Assembly: GCF_900113905.1 (NCBI RefSeq)
Contig: NZ_FORC01000001.1
Coordinates: 1,796,060-1,860,059, forward strand
Length of the DNA: 64,000 nucleotides
Source of the DNA: Phytopseudomonas argentinensis
GTDB taxonomy: Bacteria; Pseudomonadota; Gammaproteobacteria; Pseudomonadales; Pseudomonadaceae
Reading direction: 5' to 3'
A program made the translations under genes and the position numbers. The notes under the pieces are model-generated. The model did no database searches. It was not told where the DNA came from and saw only the letters and a program-made list of their open reading frames with translations. Positions 31,293 through 39,903 of the stretch are shown one piece after another. Position 1 is the stretch's first letter. Each line of letters starts with the position of its first letter.

Positions 31293-32285
31293 ATGAAAAG
31301 TGTTTTCTTTGAAGGGATTAACAATATAGGTGATGAGCTAAATAGATATATATGGCCTCATCTCTTCAAGCCCCAAGAGGACGATATTTCCTTGATGGCA
31401 ATAGGCACTCTCTTGGACAGAAACTTCTCTGCTCAATTGAATACCAGCCGCCACATCGTGGTTTTTGGCACAGGCGCTGGCTATGGAACACCGCCAGAGC
31501 CAGATGAACGCTGGCACTTTTATGGCGTGAGAGGACTGAAAACGTGCCAGGCAATGGGACTAGACCATCGCTTGGCCGCTACAGATGCAGCTTACACAAT
31601 GGCTACTCTGGATTGGTCTGCGATCAAGCCAGAGACTCCGAAGGATATTGTGGTCATCCCACATCATGCCTCATTGAACTACATCGACTGGGAAACGATC
31701 TGTTCACATGCAGGCTTGAAATACCTACCGCCCACGATATCGCCAGTCGCGTTCTTCAGCACACTTGCCAACGCACGCCTAGTGATTGCAGAAGCCATGC
31801 ATGGCGCGATCCTTGCGGATATTATGCGCACTCCATGGATATCGTTTGAGTACGGCCAGCAATTTCTGGGTAGCAAGTGGCAGGATTGGCTGGGTATGTT
31901 CGATATGACAGTTGCGCCAAACCGGGCACCGGCATTTTATGACCCAATGTTTTATAACCAAGACAAGAGTACGCTGTTTCACAAGAATAGGCTGCTCAAA
32001 TCGAAACTGGCACACTATGGAATAGGTAAAGCCAAATGGAGGACAGCCATGCTGCCGCATGCCACAACTAGCAAGGCTGGTGACGGGCTAATTGAATTTC
32101 TTCAGATGCTGAGTACACAAGATGGTCATCTAAGCAACGCAACGGCTTTTGATAACCGCGTGTCAGATCTGTATGAGCGCTTTCATCGCCTCGCGCGCGA
32201 CTGGAACCTCACGCTCCTGCGTTCTCAACTTGATGGGCACCCTCTCAAGCTGTTCCAGCAGCACGGCTTTGTTGCACCTCAATAG
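31293..32285 (+). CDS. Polysaccharide pyruvyltransferase-family protein
   Basis: This is a 330-residue protein of the polysaccharide pyruvyl transferase superfamily, with the N-terminal signature EGINNIGDELNRYIW and the later AEAMHGAILADIMRTPWISF typical of the ExoV/CsaB-like fold. Such enzymes add pyruvate ketals to sugars using PEP; some members are reductases or sugar transferases. GGAG lies 6 bases before the ATG at 31293. It is the only plus-strand gene in the LPS block after msbA, and its last 41 bases overlap the end of waaL. It is AT-richer than the surrounding housekeeping genes. Its target may be an outer-core or O-antigen sugar. Confidence 0.75.
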   Translation: MKSVFFEGINNIGDELNRYIWPHLFKPQEDDISLMAIGTLLDRNFSAQLNTSRHIVVFGTGAGYGTPPEPDERWHFYGVRGLKTCQAMGLDHRLAATDAAYTMATLDWSAIKPETPKDIVVIPHHASLNYIDWETICSHAGLKYLPPTISPVAFFSTLANARLVIAEAMHGAILADIMRTPWISFEYGQQFLGSKWQDWLGMFDMTVAPNRAPAFYDPMFYNQDKSTLFHKNRLLKSKLAHYGIGKAKWRTAMLPHATTSKAGDGLIEFLQMLSTQDGHLSNATAFDNRVSDLYERFHRLARDWNLTLLRSQLDGHPLKLFQQHGFVAPQ

Positions 32286-33405
32286 CAGCCATGAGTGTCG
32301 GAAACCAAAAATACATCCAGAACGCTTGATGAGGGGTGGAGAAGACTCCACCTGTCGTAGTGATCAACGACCCCCAACCTACCATTGCTACTAACAGCCA
32401 TTTACTGCGTACTTTCATAGCAAGGAAGAAAATTATGCCTAAAAACAGCAAGAACAATGCAGCACCGACTAGGCCGGCCTCATAAAATATACTGACGTAA
32501 GCGCTGTGCGCGTGCGCCCACTGCCCTAGAAACTCATAGCCATCATCCCCACAGCCCAGCCAAAGACCACAGACATCGACGACCCTAACCATCGCGTCTT
32601 CCCATATTTGTGGTCGGTAGCTCAGGCCTCGCGCAAGAACCGCCTCCCTGAAGCCGTCAACAAGTAACAGGCCGATACCCGCCAGCACAGCTCCGAAGAC
32701 CAGTACATAGGCGCGCTTAAAGACAACATATAAAAAAACAAATAGTGCAAATCCGACAAGTGCAGAGCGCGCCTGAAAAACCGTTGCACACACCATCCCT
32801 AGCAATAGCAGCGCCACAAAACCGCTCACATGAATCCATTTCCCTCGCGCTTGCAAATGTTCATCCAAGAAAAAAACCCATAAAAACACCATACTCATCA
32901 TCATCAGCGTAGCGGTATAAACAGGGTTGACTGCATACCCTAGCAACAAATTACTGCGCCCCCAAATGCCCGTGGACAACCCCGTCGCAGCCCAACTGAA
33001 GATTGCAGTAAAGAGCAAGACGACATTAGCACCCGACACACCCAATATTGGCAGTCTGACCCCCAGAACATGGCGCTCCTCAAGCATCAACAAGAACAAC
33101 CAAAAAAGGACCAAATACAAAAAGACTTTTATATCTTTCAGTTCATGGCTGACTGCTAACACCAGCATGAAAAGCGGTAGTAGAAACCAAAGATATTGGC
33201 GTATAGCCCTGTACAAGCGCGCTCTATCGCGAATGGCCCAGATAAACCCAGGCACAGCGACAACAAGATAGAAAATATTATTTATGGACTTGGACGATAC
33301 AGGAAAATACAAAATCAATCCGTAAGCAACGAATCCTAGCATGATCAATTTCATAAAAAATGACAGGCTCGCTATTTTATTCGCACCTAAAAACTCAGTA
33401 TTCAA
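32245..33405 (-). CDS. waaL: O-antigen ligase WaaL
   Basis: This is a 386-residue inner-membrane protein with about ten to twelve helices and a Wzy_C-type periplasmic loop. The loop carries YRPQIWEDAM and HAHSAYVSIFYEAG, with the conserved His, and an Arg in VFQARSALVGF, both needed in WaaL. It joins undecaprenyl-linked O-antigen to lipid A-core. The start is TTG, with AGAGGG 7 bases upstream. It lies at the msbA-wapR position expected for waaL. Sequence is AT-rich, common for ligases. WaaL and Wzy cannot be fully separated by motif, so the call also rests on location. Confidence 0.85.
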   Translation of the reverse strand: MNTEFLGANKIASLSFFMKLIMLGFVAYGLILYFPVSSKSINNIFYLVVAVPGFIWAIRDRARLYRAIRQYLWFLLPLFMLVLAVSHELKDIKVFLYLVLFWLFLLMLEERHVLGVRLPILGVSGANVVLLFTAIFSWAATGLSTGIWGRSNLLLGYAVNPVYTATLMMMSMVFLWVFFLDEHLQARGKWIHVSGFVALLLLGMVCATVFQARSALVGFALFVFLYVVFKRAYVLVFGAVLAGIGLLLVDGFREAVLARGLSYRPQIWEDAMVRVVDVCGLWLGCGDDGYEFLGQWAHAHSAYVSIFYEAGLVGAALFLLFLGIIFFLAMKVRSKWLLVAMVGWGSLITTTGGVFSTPHQAFWMYFWFPTLMAAIEVQQSRAAGTA

Positions 33406-33570
33406 GAATAGCCCTCTCGCTAATTTCGTATTGAAAATAATCCAGGCAGTTACAACTTACACTCGACTACCCGCCTGACTTAAAGCAATTTACAATCATC
33501 AAGTCGCCACGATCAATAACCACATCATAAAGCTATGTTGCTCTGCACAACTAACGTTTGCGCCGCACCT
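33406..33570 (-). other. AT-rich gap between wapR and waaL
   Basis: These 165 bases separate two same-strand genes and are AT-rich, enough for a waaL promoter. No exact JUMPStart/ops element is present, only a near miss GGCGGGTAG. Confidence 0.35.
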
Positions 33571-34485
33571 TTAGCCACCTTCATTGATAGAAGTATTACG
33601 CTTTTTGAAAATCAAATGTCTTACTCGCTTAAGCAGCTGCCGATCCCATAGCCTAAGCGGAACCTGACGCAATAGATCCCAAGCATATGTTTTGTCGTCG
33701 GTGACCGCTGTGCGCAACGCCTTGGTAATCAGCCGTGCCTTAGCGGATGGGTAAGCTGGATGATCACGGTAGGCCTCGATCACCCTCATGCCATAGCTGT
33801 ACTCTGATTTATACTGCTTTGACAAACTGTCTGGATGTTTACGATAGAGCGTTACCACCTCGGGCAGCACATCCACATAGAACCCAGCATGGGCAATCTT
33901 GAGCGTCATCTGGAAGTCTTGGACCTTAATCGTAGGATCGTAGCCCCCCACAGCTTTCATGGCGTCATGGCGGTAGATTGCGATGTTACCGCCGATGACC
34001 AGCGCAGCGGCTAATGCCTCTTGGAAATCATAGCGGCGCACCAATCGCTTCTTATCTTTCTTAGGCAATACTGTTCCCTGTTCGTCGATCCGTACCGCTA
34101 CTCCCCCTAGACACCCTACCTCTGGATGCCCTTGAAGATAGGTGGCTTGTAGTGACAACCGGCCGGCGGGCATAACATCATCAGCATCGAAGGTTGCTAC
34201 GAAAACCCCGCGAGCTAATGCTAATCCAGCATTTAAAGCGGCACTGACGCCTTGATTCTCCTGCCTTATGAATTCAACTCGTTTTACCTTGCTCGATTGA
34301 CGATATGCGTGGAGAACCTTCGTGATGATCTCGACACTGTTATCACGAGAGCCATCGTCAATAACAATTAATTCGAAATTCCCATAATCTTGCTCTAGCA
34401 CGCTGATCAAAGCGTCGCCCACGTAGGCTGCATAATTGTAGCAAGGCAAAACTACCGATATGAGCGGTTGATCTACAGAGGTCAT
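33571..34485 (-). CDS. wapR: Family 2 glycosyltransferase, WapR-like rhamnosyltransferase
   Basis: This is a 304-residue GT-A enzyme. The N-terminus is ISVVLPCYNYAAYVGDALIS, followed by VIDDGSRDNS and the metal-binding FDADDVMPAGRL. In PAO1 the GT2 gene beside waaL is wapR, which adds the alpha-1,3-L-rhamnose that receives O-antigen; the name here rests on position and family. It begins 7 bases after the preceding gene of the same strand. Confidence 0.78.
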   Translation of the reverse strand: MTSVDQPLISVVLPCYNYAAYVGDALISVLEQDYGNFELIVIDDGSRDNSVEIITKVLHAYRQSSKVKRVEFIRQENQGVSAALNAGLALARGVFVATFDADDVMPAGRLSLQATYLQGHPEVGCLGGVAVRIDEQGTVLPKKDKKRLVRRYDFQEALAAALVIGGNIAIYRHDAMKAVGGYDPTIKVQDFQMTLKIAHAGFYVDVLPEVVTLYRKHPDSLSKQYKSEYSYGMRVIEAYRDHPAYPSAKARLITKALRTAVTDDKTYAWDLLRQVPLRLWDRQLLKRVRHLIFKKRNTSINEGG

Positions 34486-34492
34486 TCAGACT

Positions 34493-35362
34493 CTACTCCA
34501 CCATCGCATGCCAGCCATCTTTATCAACACGCCAAGTCCCCGCTGCAGGTAACCCGGCGCCGCCCAGCAGAGCTTGAGGCGGAACACCTTTCCAAGCTTC
34601 GTTTTTCCAAACCATAAAATGCAAATAGGGTAGCGCCTGAGCACCTAACTCGCTATTGGTCAGACAGCCGTCTCTGTAAAACCAGGCATCTGGGACAACT
34701 CGACGTCCGTCATCATGAAGGGTATAAGTGCTATGCGTTTCAATAAACTCACTGCATCGAGCCCAAGGATTGAAACGAGCTGCAAAGCGCCGTAGTGGCT
34801 CTGGCCAATTTTTATGCCGAATAAAAAGGCGGCTAAATGCTCCTTCATCCAGAGCATGGTGGCGCTGATCTTCGTAGCGCGCTTGCCAATTCGGAATGCA
34901 CCGAAAGGCATTACGCATGAGCGGCGTGTTACGCAACAGGCAAAGATGTCCGGAAATCCGCCGTGCATGAGTGGCGAATAGATCCTTGCGACTCAACCGC
35001 CGTGCAGTAAAGTACGCACGAAGATCGCCATAAACAACGTCAATATCCCCAAATGCCCAAAAATCGTACTTACTGAGCTCCGCTTCATGAACAGCGCCCA
35101 AAGCGGGCTTTATATCGCATAACTTATAAGCGTTATCCGGTCGAAATGTTATGAATAGCTTGGAAGAGACCAAGGCGCAGTAATCCGCATAGGCGATAGG
35201 TACAAACCGTACGTTTTGCGGCCCACTATCAGGTACTTCACAATCAGTAAAAATCAACCAATTGATAGTCGCGTTGCGACGACAGCTTTCTAGAAAAAAC
35301 TCAAACCAGAATGGCCACCGTCCGAAATAGGGAATGACGAAACAAATAGTGGGATCTTTCAT
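34493..35362 (-). CDS. DUF6625-type putative glycosyltransferase
   Basis: This is a 289-residue protein with the DUF6625 N-terminal pattern: ICFVIPYFGRWPFWFEFFLE, then INWLIFTDCEVP. A DxD-like acidic group lies in FWAFGDIDVVYGDLRAYF, as in GT-A transferases. The ATG at 35362 overlaps the upstream stop by ATGA, so translation is coupled to the previous glycosyltransferase. Members occur in polysaccharide loci, but the sugar is unknown. Confidence 0.68.
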   Translation of the reverse strand: MKDPTICFVIPYFGRWPFWFEFFLESCRRNATINWLIFTDCEVPDSGPQNVRFVPIAYADYCALVSSKLFITFRPDNAYKLCDIKPALGAVHEAELSKYDFWAFGDIDVVYGDLRAYFTARRLSRKDLFATHARRISGHLCLLRNTPLMRNAFRCIPNWQARYEDQRHHALDEGAFSRLFIRHKNWPEPLRRFAARFNPWARCSEFIETHSTYTLHDDGRRVVPDAWFYRDGCLTNSELGAQALPYLHFMVWKNEAWKGVPPQALLGGAGLPAAGTWRVDKDGWHAMVE

Positions 35363-36327
35363 ATACCCAAATACCTTCTTGCCCGCTGCCATACGTTGCT
35401 TGGTTGCAGCTGCCTAAATGGCATTTGCAGAGCATCTACAACAGCTTTTCCAAGATGGGAAAATTGATATTTTTCCTCGACCAACTGCCGCCCTTTAGCA
35501 GCAATACGATCAGCCAAGCTTGAGTCACGCCGCAAAGTTTGGAGCTTGGTGCGAAAATCCTTCAACGAGCGGTACAGCACCACATTGTCCATATCCACGA
35601 AGCCAAGCGCCCGATTCTCATCTTCGCCTTGGTCATAGGTAAAAAGAACACAACCACAGGCCATAGCCTCGAAGTTTTTAATCATGTACTCACCCATGCC
35701 TATATCCGCACTGACAAAAAACCGGATCCGGTTCAACATGTGGAGATAGTCGACGCCCGAGTTGGTCCTAGCTACATAAAGGGGTTCCACCAACGCCAGC
35801 TCCTCGAGAAATTCTCGACGAGCGCTGTAAACACCGCTTTTGATGCTGCCAACAAACCCAAGTTCAATATCTCGGCTTTGCGCAAGGTCTCTCAGCAACG
35901 CTTGATCGTACCCTTTGGGCACGAATACTGCATCAACACCTTCTTCACGCAACTGATTAGCGACACAGAACCCTGAAGTGATTACACGCGCACTTGGCAA
36001 AGTTCGGTAATGCTTAGAAAACCGCCCCCTATATTTACCTGTAATATAGTTTTGGTAGGCGTCATGCTCAAGAATTGCCAGATTGGGTATAGTTTGTATA
36101 AACCCAACCTGGCGGATTTCCTTTTTAAAGCGAAGAAAGAGAAGTATGCAATCATATGCATGAAGATCTACTTCCTTTAAGAAGTATCCTTTCAGATCAG
36201 CTTGCTGCTTATCGCTGAGCCAACGCAGGTCACAGTCGCAATGAGCCTGAATTCCATCGTACAGCCGATCCAGAATAGCTCGCTGCTCAGCCTGAACCAA
36301 GAAAAGCACTTTGAGCCCAAGCATCAT
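35359..36327 (-). CDS. GT-B glycosyltransferase (CgeB/Glyco_trans_1_2-like)
   Basis: This is a 322-residue protein. The C-terminal half has the nucleotide-sugar site MIKNFEAMACGCVLFTYDQG followed by DNVVLYRSLKDFRTKL, the usual end of CgeB-like/GT4-related enzymes. The N-terminal half has less conserved sequence. It may correspond to PA5001 (ssg), a surface-sugar transferase near wapR in PAO1, but this was not tested. It overlaps the upstream stop by 4 bases (ATGA). Confidence 0.7.
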   Translation of the reverse strand: MMLGLKVLFLVQAEQRAILDRLYDGIQAHCDCDLRWLSDKQQADLKGYFLKEVDLHAYDCILLFLRFKKEIRQVGFIQTIPNLAILEHDAYQNYITGKYRGRFSKHYRTLPSARVITSGFCVANQLREEGVDAVFVPKGYDQALLRDLAQSRDIELGFVGSIKSGVYSARREFLEELALVEPLYVARTNSGVDYLHMLNRIRFFVSADIGMGEYMIKNFEAMACGCVLFTYDQGEDENRALGFVDMDNVVLYRSLKDFRTKLQTLRRDSSLADRIAAKGRQLVEEKYQFSHLGKAVVDALQMPFRQLQPSNVWQRARRYLGI

Positions 36328-37139
36328 TTTCGACTACCGAAATAAAATCTATCCAATGCGCTCCTAAAAGAGGCCATTGCATGAGCGTAGCGATTCTCTC
36401 GCCGCCCCATTGATCGCTTGGAGGAAAACTCTTCGTCTACAATCTCGCCATTTATACGAACCCGAGCGGCCCGCACATCCAGAGTATGCAATTTTGCTCC
36501 TGCCTGCGCCATTACATAACGAAGCAGCCTTTCCGCATGTAAAGGGCGCCCAGAGGTACCGCAATAATCAAGGGCTTGCTCTAAACGCATACCATACGCT
36601 AGATAAACGCTCCTACCACACAAAGAAAAACGATCGTTCAGTCCATTCCACCACTGCCAGTTCGGCACATAGATAGCGCATGGTTTGGCTGCGACAGCAT
36701 GGATAGCTGCCTGAGGAAAAGGATCCATGTAAACAAGGTCAGGCCGGAGAAAGACGACAACATCCGGATCGTATTGGCGTACTTGCTGTGTCACCCGGTG
36801 AAGAGAGTTTAGCTGGTGGATTAAGTTAGAGAAGGATTTATACTCATCTTTCCACGCATCTCCATAGCGCTTTATCTCCGCTACTGGCCACGAAACGAGG
36901 CATTCGCCTGGCGTTTCAAGTTGCCCCTTCATTCCTGAAAATACCTGATAGTTTTCGCTAGCTAGCGCCCCTCGCTCTCCGGAACGAGGGTTATCGACAA
37001 ACGCCTGCTGATAAAAATGATAAAAGGACTCTACGCAGAAACCATCAGGAACTTGGGCATAGAAATTTTTCTCGACAGAGGGGTAGCAGACCGAGCTATT
37101 TCGCGGCAAGCCAAAATACACAACCGCCAACTTTTTCAA
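36324..37139 (-). CDS. Unrecognised protein in LPS locus, possibly glycosyltransferase-like
   Basis: This 271-residue soluble protein is not recognised at the family level. It starts KLAVVYFGLPRNSS, reminiscent of a GT-A beta1 strand, and contains PDVVVFLRPDLVYMDPFPQA and VPNWQWWNGLNDRFSLCGR, which look like donor or acceptor contact segments. The start is TTG with AAAGG upstream. It is coupled by ATGA overlap to the next gene, so it probably acts with the outer-core transferases. Confidence 0.55.
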   Translation of the reverse strand: MKKLAVVYFGLPRNSSVCYPSVEKNFYAQVPDGFCVESFYHFYQQAFVDNPRSGERGALASENYQVFSGMKGQLETPGECLVSWPVAEIKRYGDAWKDEYKSFSNLIHQLNSLHRVTQQVRQYDPDVVVFLRPDLVYMDPFPQAAIHAVAAKPCAIYVPNWQWWNGLNDRFSLCGRSVYLAYGMRLEQALDYCGTSGRPLHAERLLRYVMAQAGAKLHTLDVRAARVRINGEIVDEEFSSKRSMGRRENRYAHAMASFRSALDRFYFGSRK

Positions 37140-37249
37140 CTAAGACACCTTTCAAGCCCCGTCGAGCTTGCATTTGAAAGAACTCATATCTGTATTTGCA
37201 GTAAAGATTACAGACTTGTAAACCTACAGCGCTTTGCGCATGCAGTCGC

Positions 37250-37915
37250 TTACTTCCACACCGCCGGTATCAGCAGCCTCCATAAATTCTTGCGCCACTC
37301 GATACGCTGCCTTTTTTTATTTCGCCGCCAGAACTCATCGCATTTTGCGACGCTACCATCTCGCTCACCATCTATGTCACTTTTACCGAGCCCATCGGGC
37401 TGTTGCTGGCATAGCATAGGGTAGGCAGCACGACCTGGGAGGCATCGTTTCAGCATCGTATCGATTCCTTGCCCCCTATAAGGCTGAGCCATCACAAACG
37501 ACGCTGCATTTCTATTTAGGATATAGGCATGTGTTCCTAATGCGCGACAACCTACAACGCCTCGTGACCACGTTGGCCAGAGCCGGCCGAGAATCAGGCC
37601 GAGATAGAAAATGGGTGGATCGTAGTGGGTAAGATAGCGATTAATATTTCTAACATGCGCAGGTTCTATTTCATAGAACATGACATCATCCTCAAGAATC
37701 AGCGCACGCTGCCAGTCACGCTCGACAAGCATACGCGCGCACTGCTGATGCGAGTTAAAGCAGCCTCGCTGAGGATCCCCCTGATCACGCTGGACAATTA
37801 AAAACTCAGCGTCTGGAAAGTGTTGAAAAAGCGAGGCCCGCAAGATATCTCGCCGGTCATGGCGATCGGACAAGCTAATACAAAAAACACCATCAACTGC
37901 AAATCCCTCGCTCAC
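37250..37915 (-). CDS. Family 25 glycosyltransferase
   Basis: This is a 221-residue protein with the GT25 start VDGVFCISLSDRHDRRDILR and the acidic motif ALILEDDVMFYE. A later motif GTHAYILNRNAASFVM is also typical of LOS-type galactosyltransferases. The start is GTG with an ideal AAGGAGG. It lies 18 bases downstream of the kinase-like gene and 110 bases from the next gene. It probably adds a core or LOS sugar; the specific linkage is unknown. Confidence 0.8.
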   Translation of the reverse strand: MSEGFAVDGVFCISLSDRHDRRDILRASLFQHFPDAEFLIVQRDQGDPQRGCFNSHQQCARMLVERDWQRALILEDDVMFYEIEPAHVRNINRYLTHYDPPIFYLGLILGRLWPTWSRGVVGCRALGTHAYILNRNAASFVMAQPYRGQGIDTMLKRCLPGRAAYPMLCQQQPDGLGKSDIDGERDGSVAKCDEFWRRNKKRQRIEWRKNLWRLLIPAVWK

Positions 37916-37933
37916 ACGCCCTCCTTGATAAAT

Positions 37934-38797
37934 CTAATTATTAGGATAACTAAGCACGCTACTCGCTATAAATTTCTCACGCGCCCGCCGACTTGTAAAA
38001 TACTGACGGCATTGCTTCCTTGAGGTATCTTCCTTCTTGAACGCCGAATAAACCGGCCAAAAGCGCTGCCGCTCAGTCAGAGAAAAGCGCACATTGGAAA
38101 CAAACGAGGCCACCATGTCATCATAGACAGCCTCACCCATAAATTTGAAAAACCAAAAGCGATAGAACCTACCCATACAGAAGGCTAAAGAAAAGGCTTC
38201 ATCGATATCATCGAAACAGCACCCCTCGAAATCCACAAACCTGACATCACCTTGAGCAGTGAGCAATATGTTACCAGGATGGGGATCCAAGTGAACAAAG
38301 CCCTCAGCGAGCATTTCTGAAAACCCAGCAAAGACACAAGAAAGAATGCTTTCAACTCCCTGCTCTTTAGACAACACGACATCGTCTACGGTACGGCTCT
38401 TAGGTATATACTCGAGCACAAGCAACTCTTCGTAGAGAAAGCCAAAACACCATCTACGAACGTACCCGTAAGCTTGCGGGCTCAAGCTATTTCTGTCTAA
38501 ACGAGCAAGATTATGAAACTCATCTGCTAAGCAATGCTTCCCCGACCCCTTTAGTCTTAATCCATTTCGCAGCCTGACTTTCCAACGTGTGGGCTTGCTG
38601 TATTTAAGCACCACGCCTTGTTCTTGATAAATATGAACAGCTCGCTCAACAGCCCTGCTGGTTTCATTTTCAGGGTGCAGGAAGCTTTCAGCATGTTGCT
38701 GCGCCCCGGGGTGGCGAGGATCAAAGAAAAAAACGTAACTGCCAACACGCTTCTTTACAAAAGAAGCCTGGCACTCACTCCCCGACTCAGTTTTCAT
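37934..38797 (-). CDS. LPS-kinase-family (InaA/RIO-like) protein
   Basis: This is a 287-residue kinase-fold protein. Motifs in order are VVLKYSKPTRWKVR (Lys for ATP), LVLEYIPKSRTVDDV (hinge), FVHLDPHPGNILL (complete catalytic loop: His, Asp, Asn) and VRFVDFEGCCFDD (metal Asp). It is therefore likely active, unlike some kinase-like neighbours. It is coupled to wapH by ATGA overlap. It may phosphorylate a core heptose or other sugar; this is inferred from family and place. The gene is AT-rich. Confidence 0.75.
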   Translation of the reverse strand: MKTESGSECQASFVKKRVGSYVFFFDPRHPGAQQHAESFLHPENETSRAVERAVHIYQEQGVVLKYSKPTRWKVRLRNGLRLKGSGKHCLADEFHNLARLDRNSLSPQAYGYVRRWCFGFLYEELLVLEYIPKSRTVDDVVLSKEQGVESILSCVFAGFSEMLAEGFVHLDPHPGNILLTAQGDVRFVDFEGCCFDDIDEAFSLAFCMGRFYRFWFFKFMGEAVYDDMVASFVSNVRFSLTERQRFWPVYSAFKKEDTSRKQCRQYFTSRRAREKFIASSVLSYPNN

Positions 38798-39903
38798 ATC
38801 TTTTTATTAAAAGCGTGGAGCTTTTCCTTGAACACTTCTTGCGCTGCCTTATAACCGAATCGCTCCAGACAAGGGCGATAAGACTTTTCAGTCGGGATTG
38901 GTGAGTTTGGTAGCTCACTCAATATAGACGCCAAGCGGCAGTGGTCGCCAAAGGGAAAGAGCCGGCCAGCCTCCTGAACTACTTCACGAGCCCCGCCACA
39001 GTCACTACAGATAAGCGGTAGGTTAGCCGCCATCGCTTCCAGCAATACCATGCCAAAAGGCTCATGATCCGATGTCAGGACAAAGACATCAAACGCCTTG
39101 AAATAGTACTTTGCATTGGAAATCTGCCCCAGAAAACATACGGACTGCTCAACCCCCAGCGCCTCAACGAGCGATCGTAGCTTAGCCTCAAGACGCCCAC
39201 GCCCGACTATAACCAGCAGACTGCCTACGGGCATCGTCGGCAGTGCCTTGGCAAAACCGCGAATCAGTGTCTCCTGATCTTTGTCCGGATGTAGGCGCCC
39301 TACGTTACCGACGATCCAAGCATCGCTGGGAAGGCCAAGATGCGTCCTGGCGGCCTCACGCGTGACCTGCTGCGCCTGCAAGGTCTCAAGGTCAATGCGG
39401 TTATATAAGGTCTCAATTCGGTTTTCTGGCCAAGTCGGCAAACTCGCGCGCAGATCGTCGCGTACCGCATTGGACACGCCAAGCAGCATCAGGCGTTTAC
39501 TGAAGACGTTGGCCAACCACTGGCGAAAACGCCGGCGGTAGACACCGAACGCATGGCTTACGCCGATAACGGGTAGGCGAGTAGCAAGGCAAGCGATGTA
39601 AGTCGGCTTGAAGCGATGGGCAATGCACAGCGTGAACCCCCTCGTACGCACCAGCCGTGCAATGTCTCGAATCGCGCGGAGCTTGAGACCTCGCATGTCA
39701 CGCGAGCTGTACTCGAGAAATACCACCTCATCCGAAGCCGACCCGGCTTCGACGTCAGCATTGCGCACGCCCGTCAGATACACGGTTAATACCTTGTAAC
39801 GGGTCCCCCTGAACAACGCCGCATACTGATGGGCGCAATCGAGGAAAGGCCCGTCATAACCATGGCAGATTTGCAGAACCCAGGGTTGTTCAGGGCTGCT
39901 CAT
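38794..39903 (-). CDS. wapH: Family 4 glycosyltransferase, WapH-like
   Basis: This is a 369-residue GT-B enzyme with the family 4 donor-site motif FVLTSDHEPFGMVLLEAMAA near the C-terminus and IVGNVGRLHPDKDQETLIRG as the domain-2 start. In PAO1 the equivalent gene beside the carbamoyltransferase is wapH (PA5004), an outer-core glucosyltransferase; that name is positional. It overlaps the carbamoyltransferase end by 14 bases and is AT-richer than it, marking the left boundary of the GC-rich inner-core block. Confidence 0.82.
   Translation of the reverse strand: MSSPEQPWVLQICHGYDGPFLDCAHQYAALFRGTRYKVLTVYLTGVRNADVEAGSASDEVVFLEYSSRDMRGLKLRAIRDIARLVRTRGFTLCIAHRFKPTYIACLATRLPVIGVSHAFGVYRRRFRQWLANVFSKRLMLLGVSNAVRDDLRASLPTWPENRIETLYNRIDLETLQAQQVTREAARTHLGLPSDAWIVGNVGRLHPDKDQETLIRGFAKALPTMPVGSLLVIVGRGRLEAKLRSLVEALGVEQSVCFLGQISNAKYYFKAFDVFVLTSDHEPFGMVLLEAMAANLPLICSDCGGAREVVQEAGRLFPFGDHCRLASILSELPNSPIPTEKSYRPCLERFGYKAAQEVFKEKLHAFNKKI

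Noticed and set aside
33406..33570. A near JUMPStart/ops sequence (GGCGGGTAG) upstream of waaL
   Set aside because: The RfaH ops element needs GGCGGTAG; the extra G breaks it, and no second conserved part was found.
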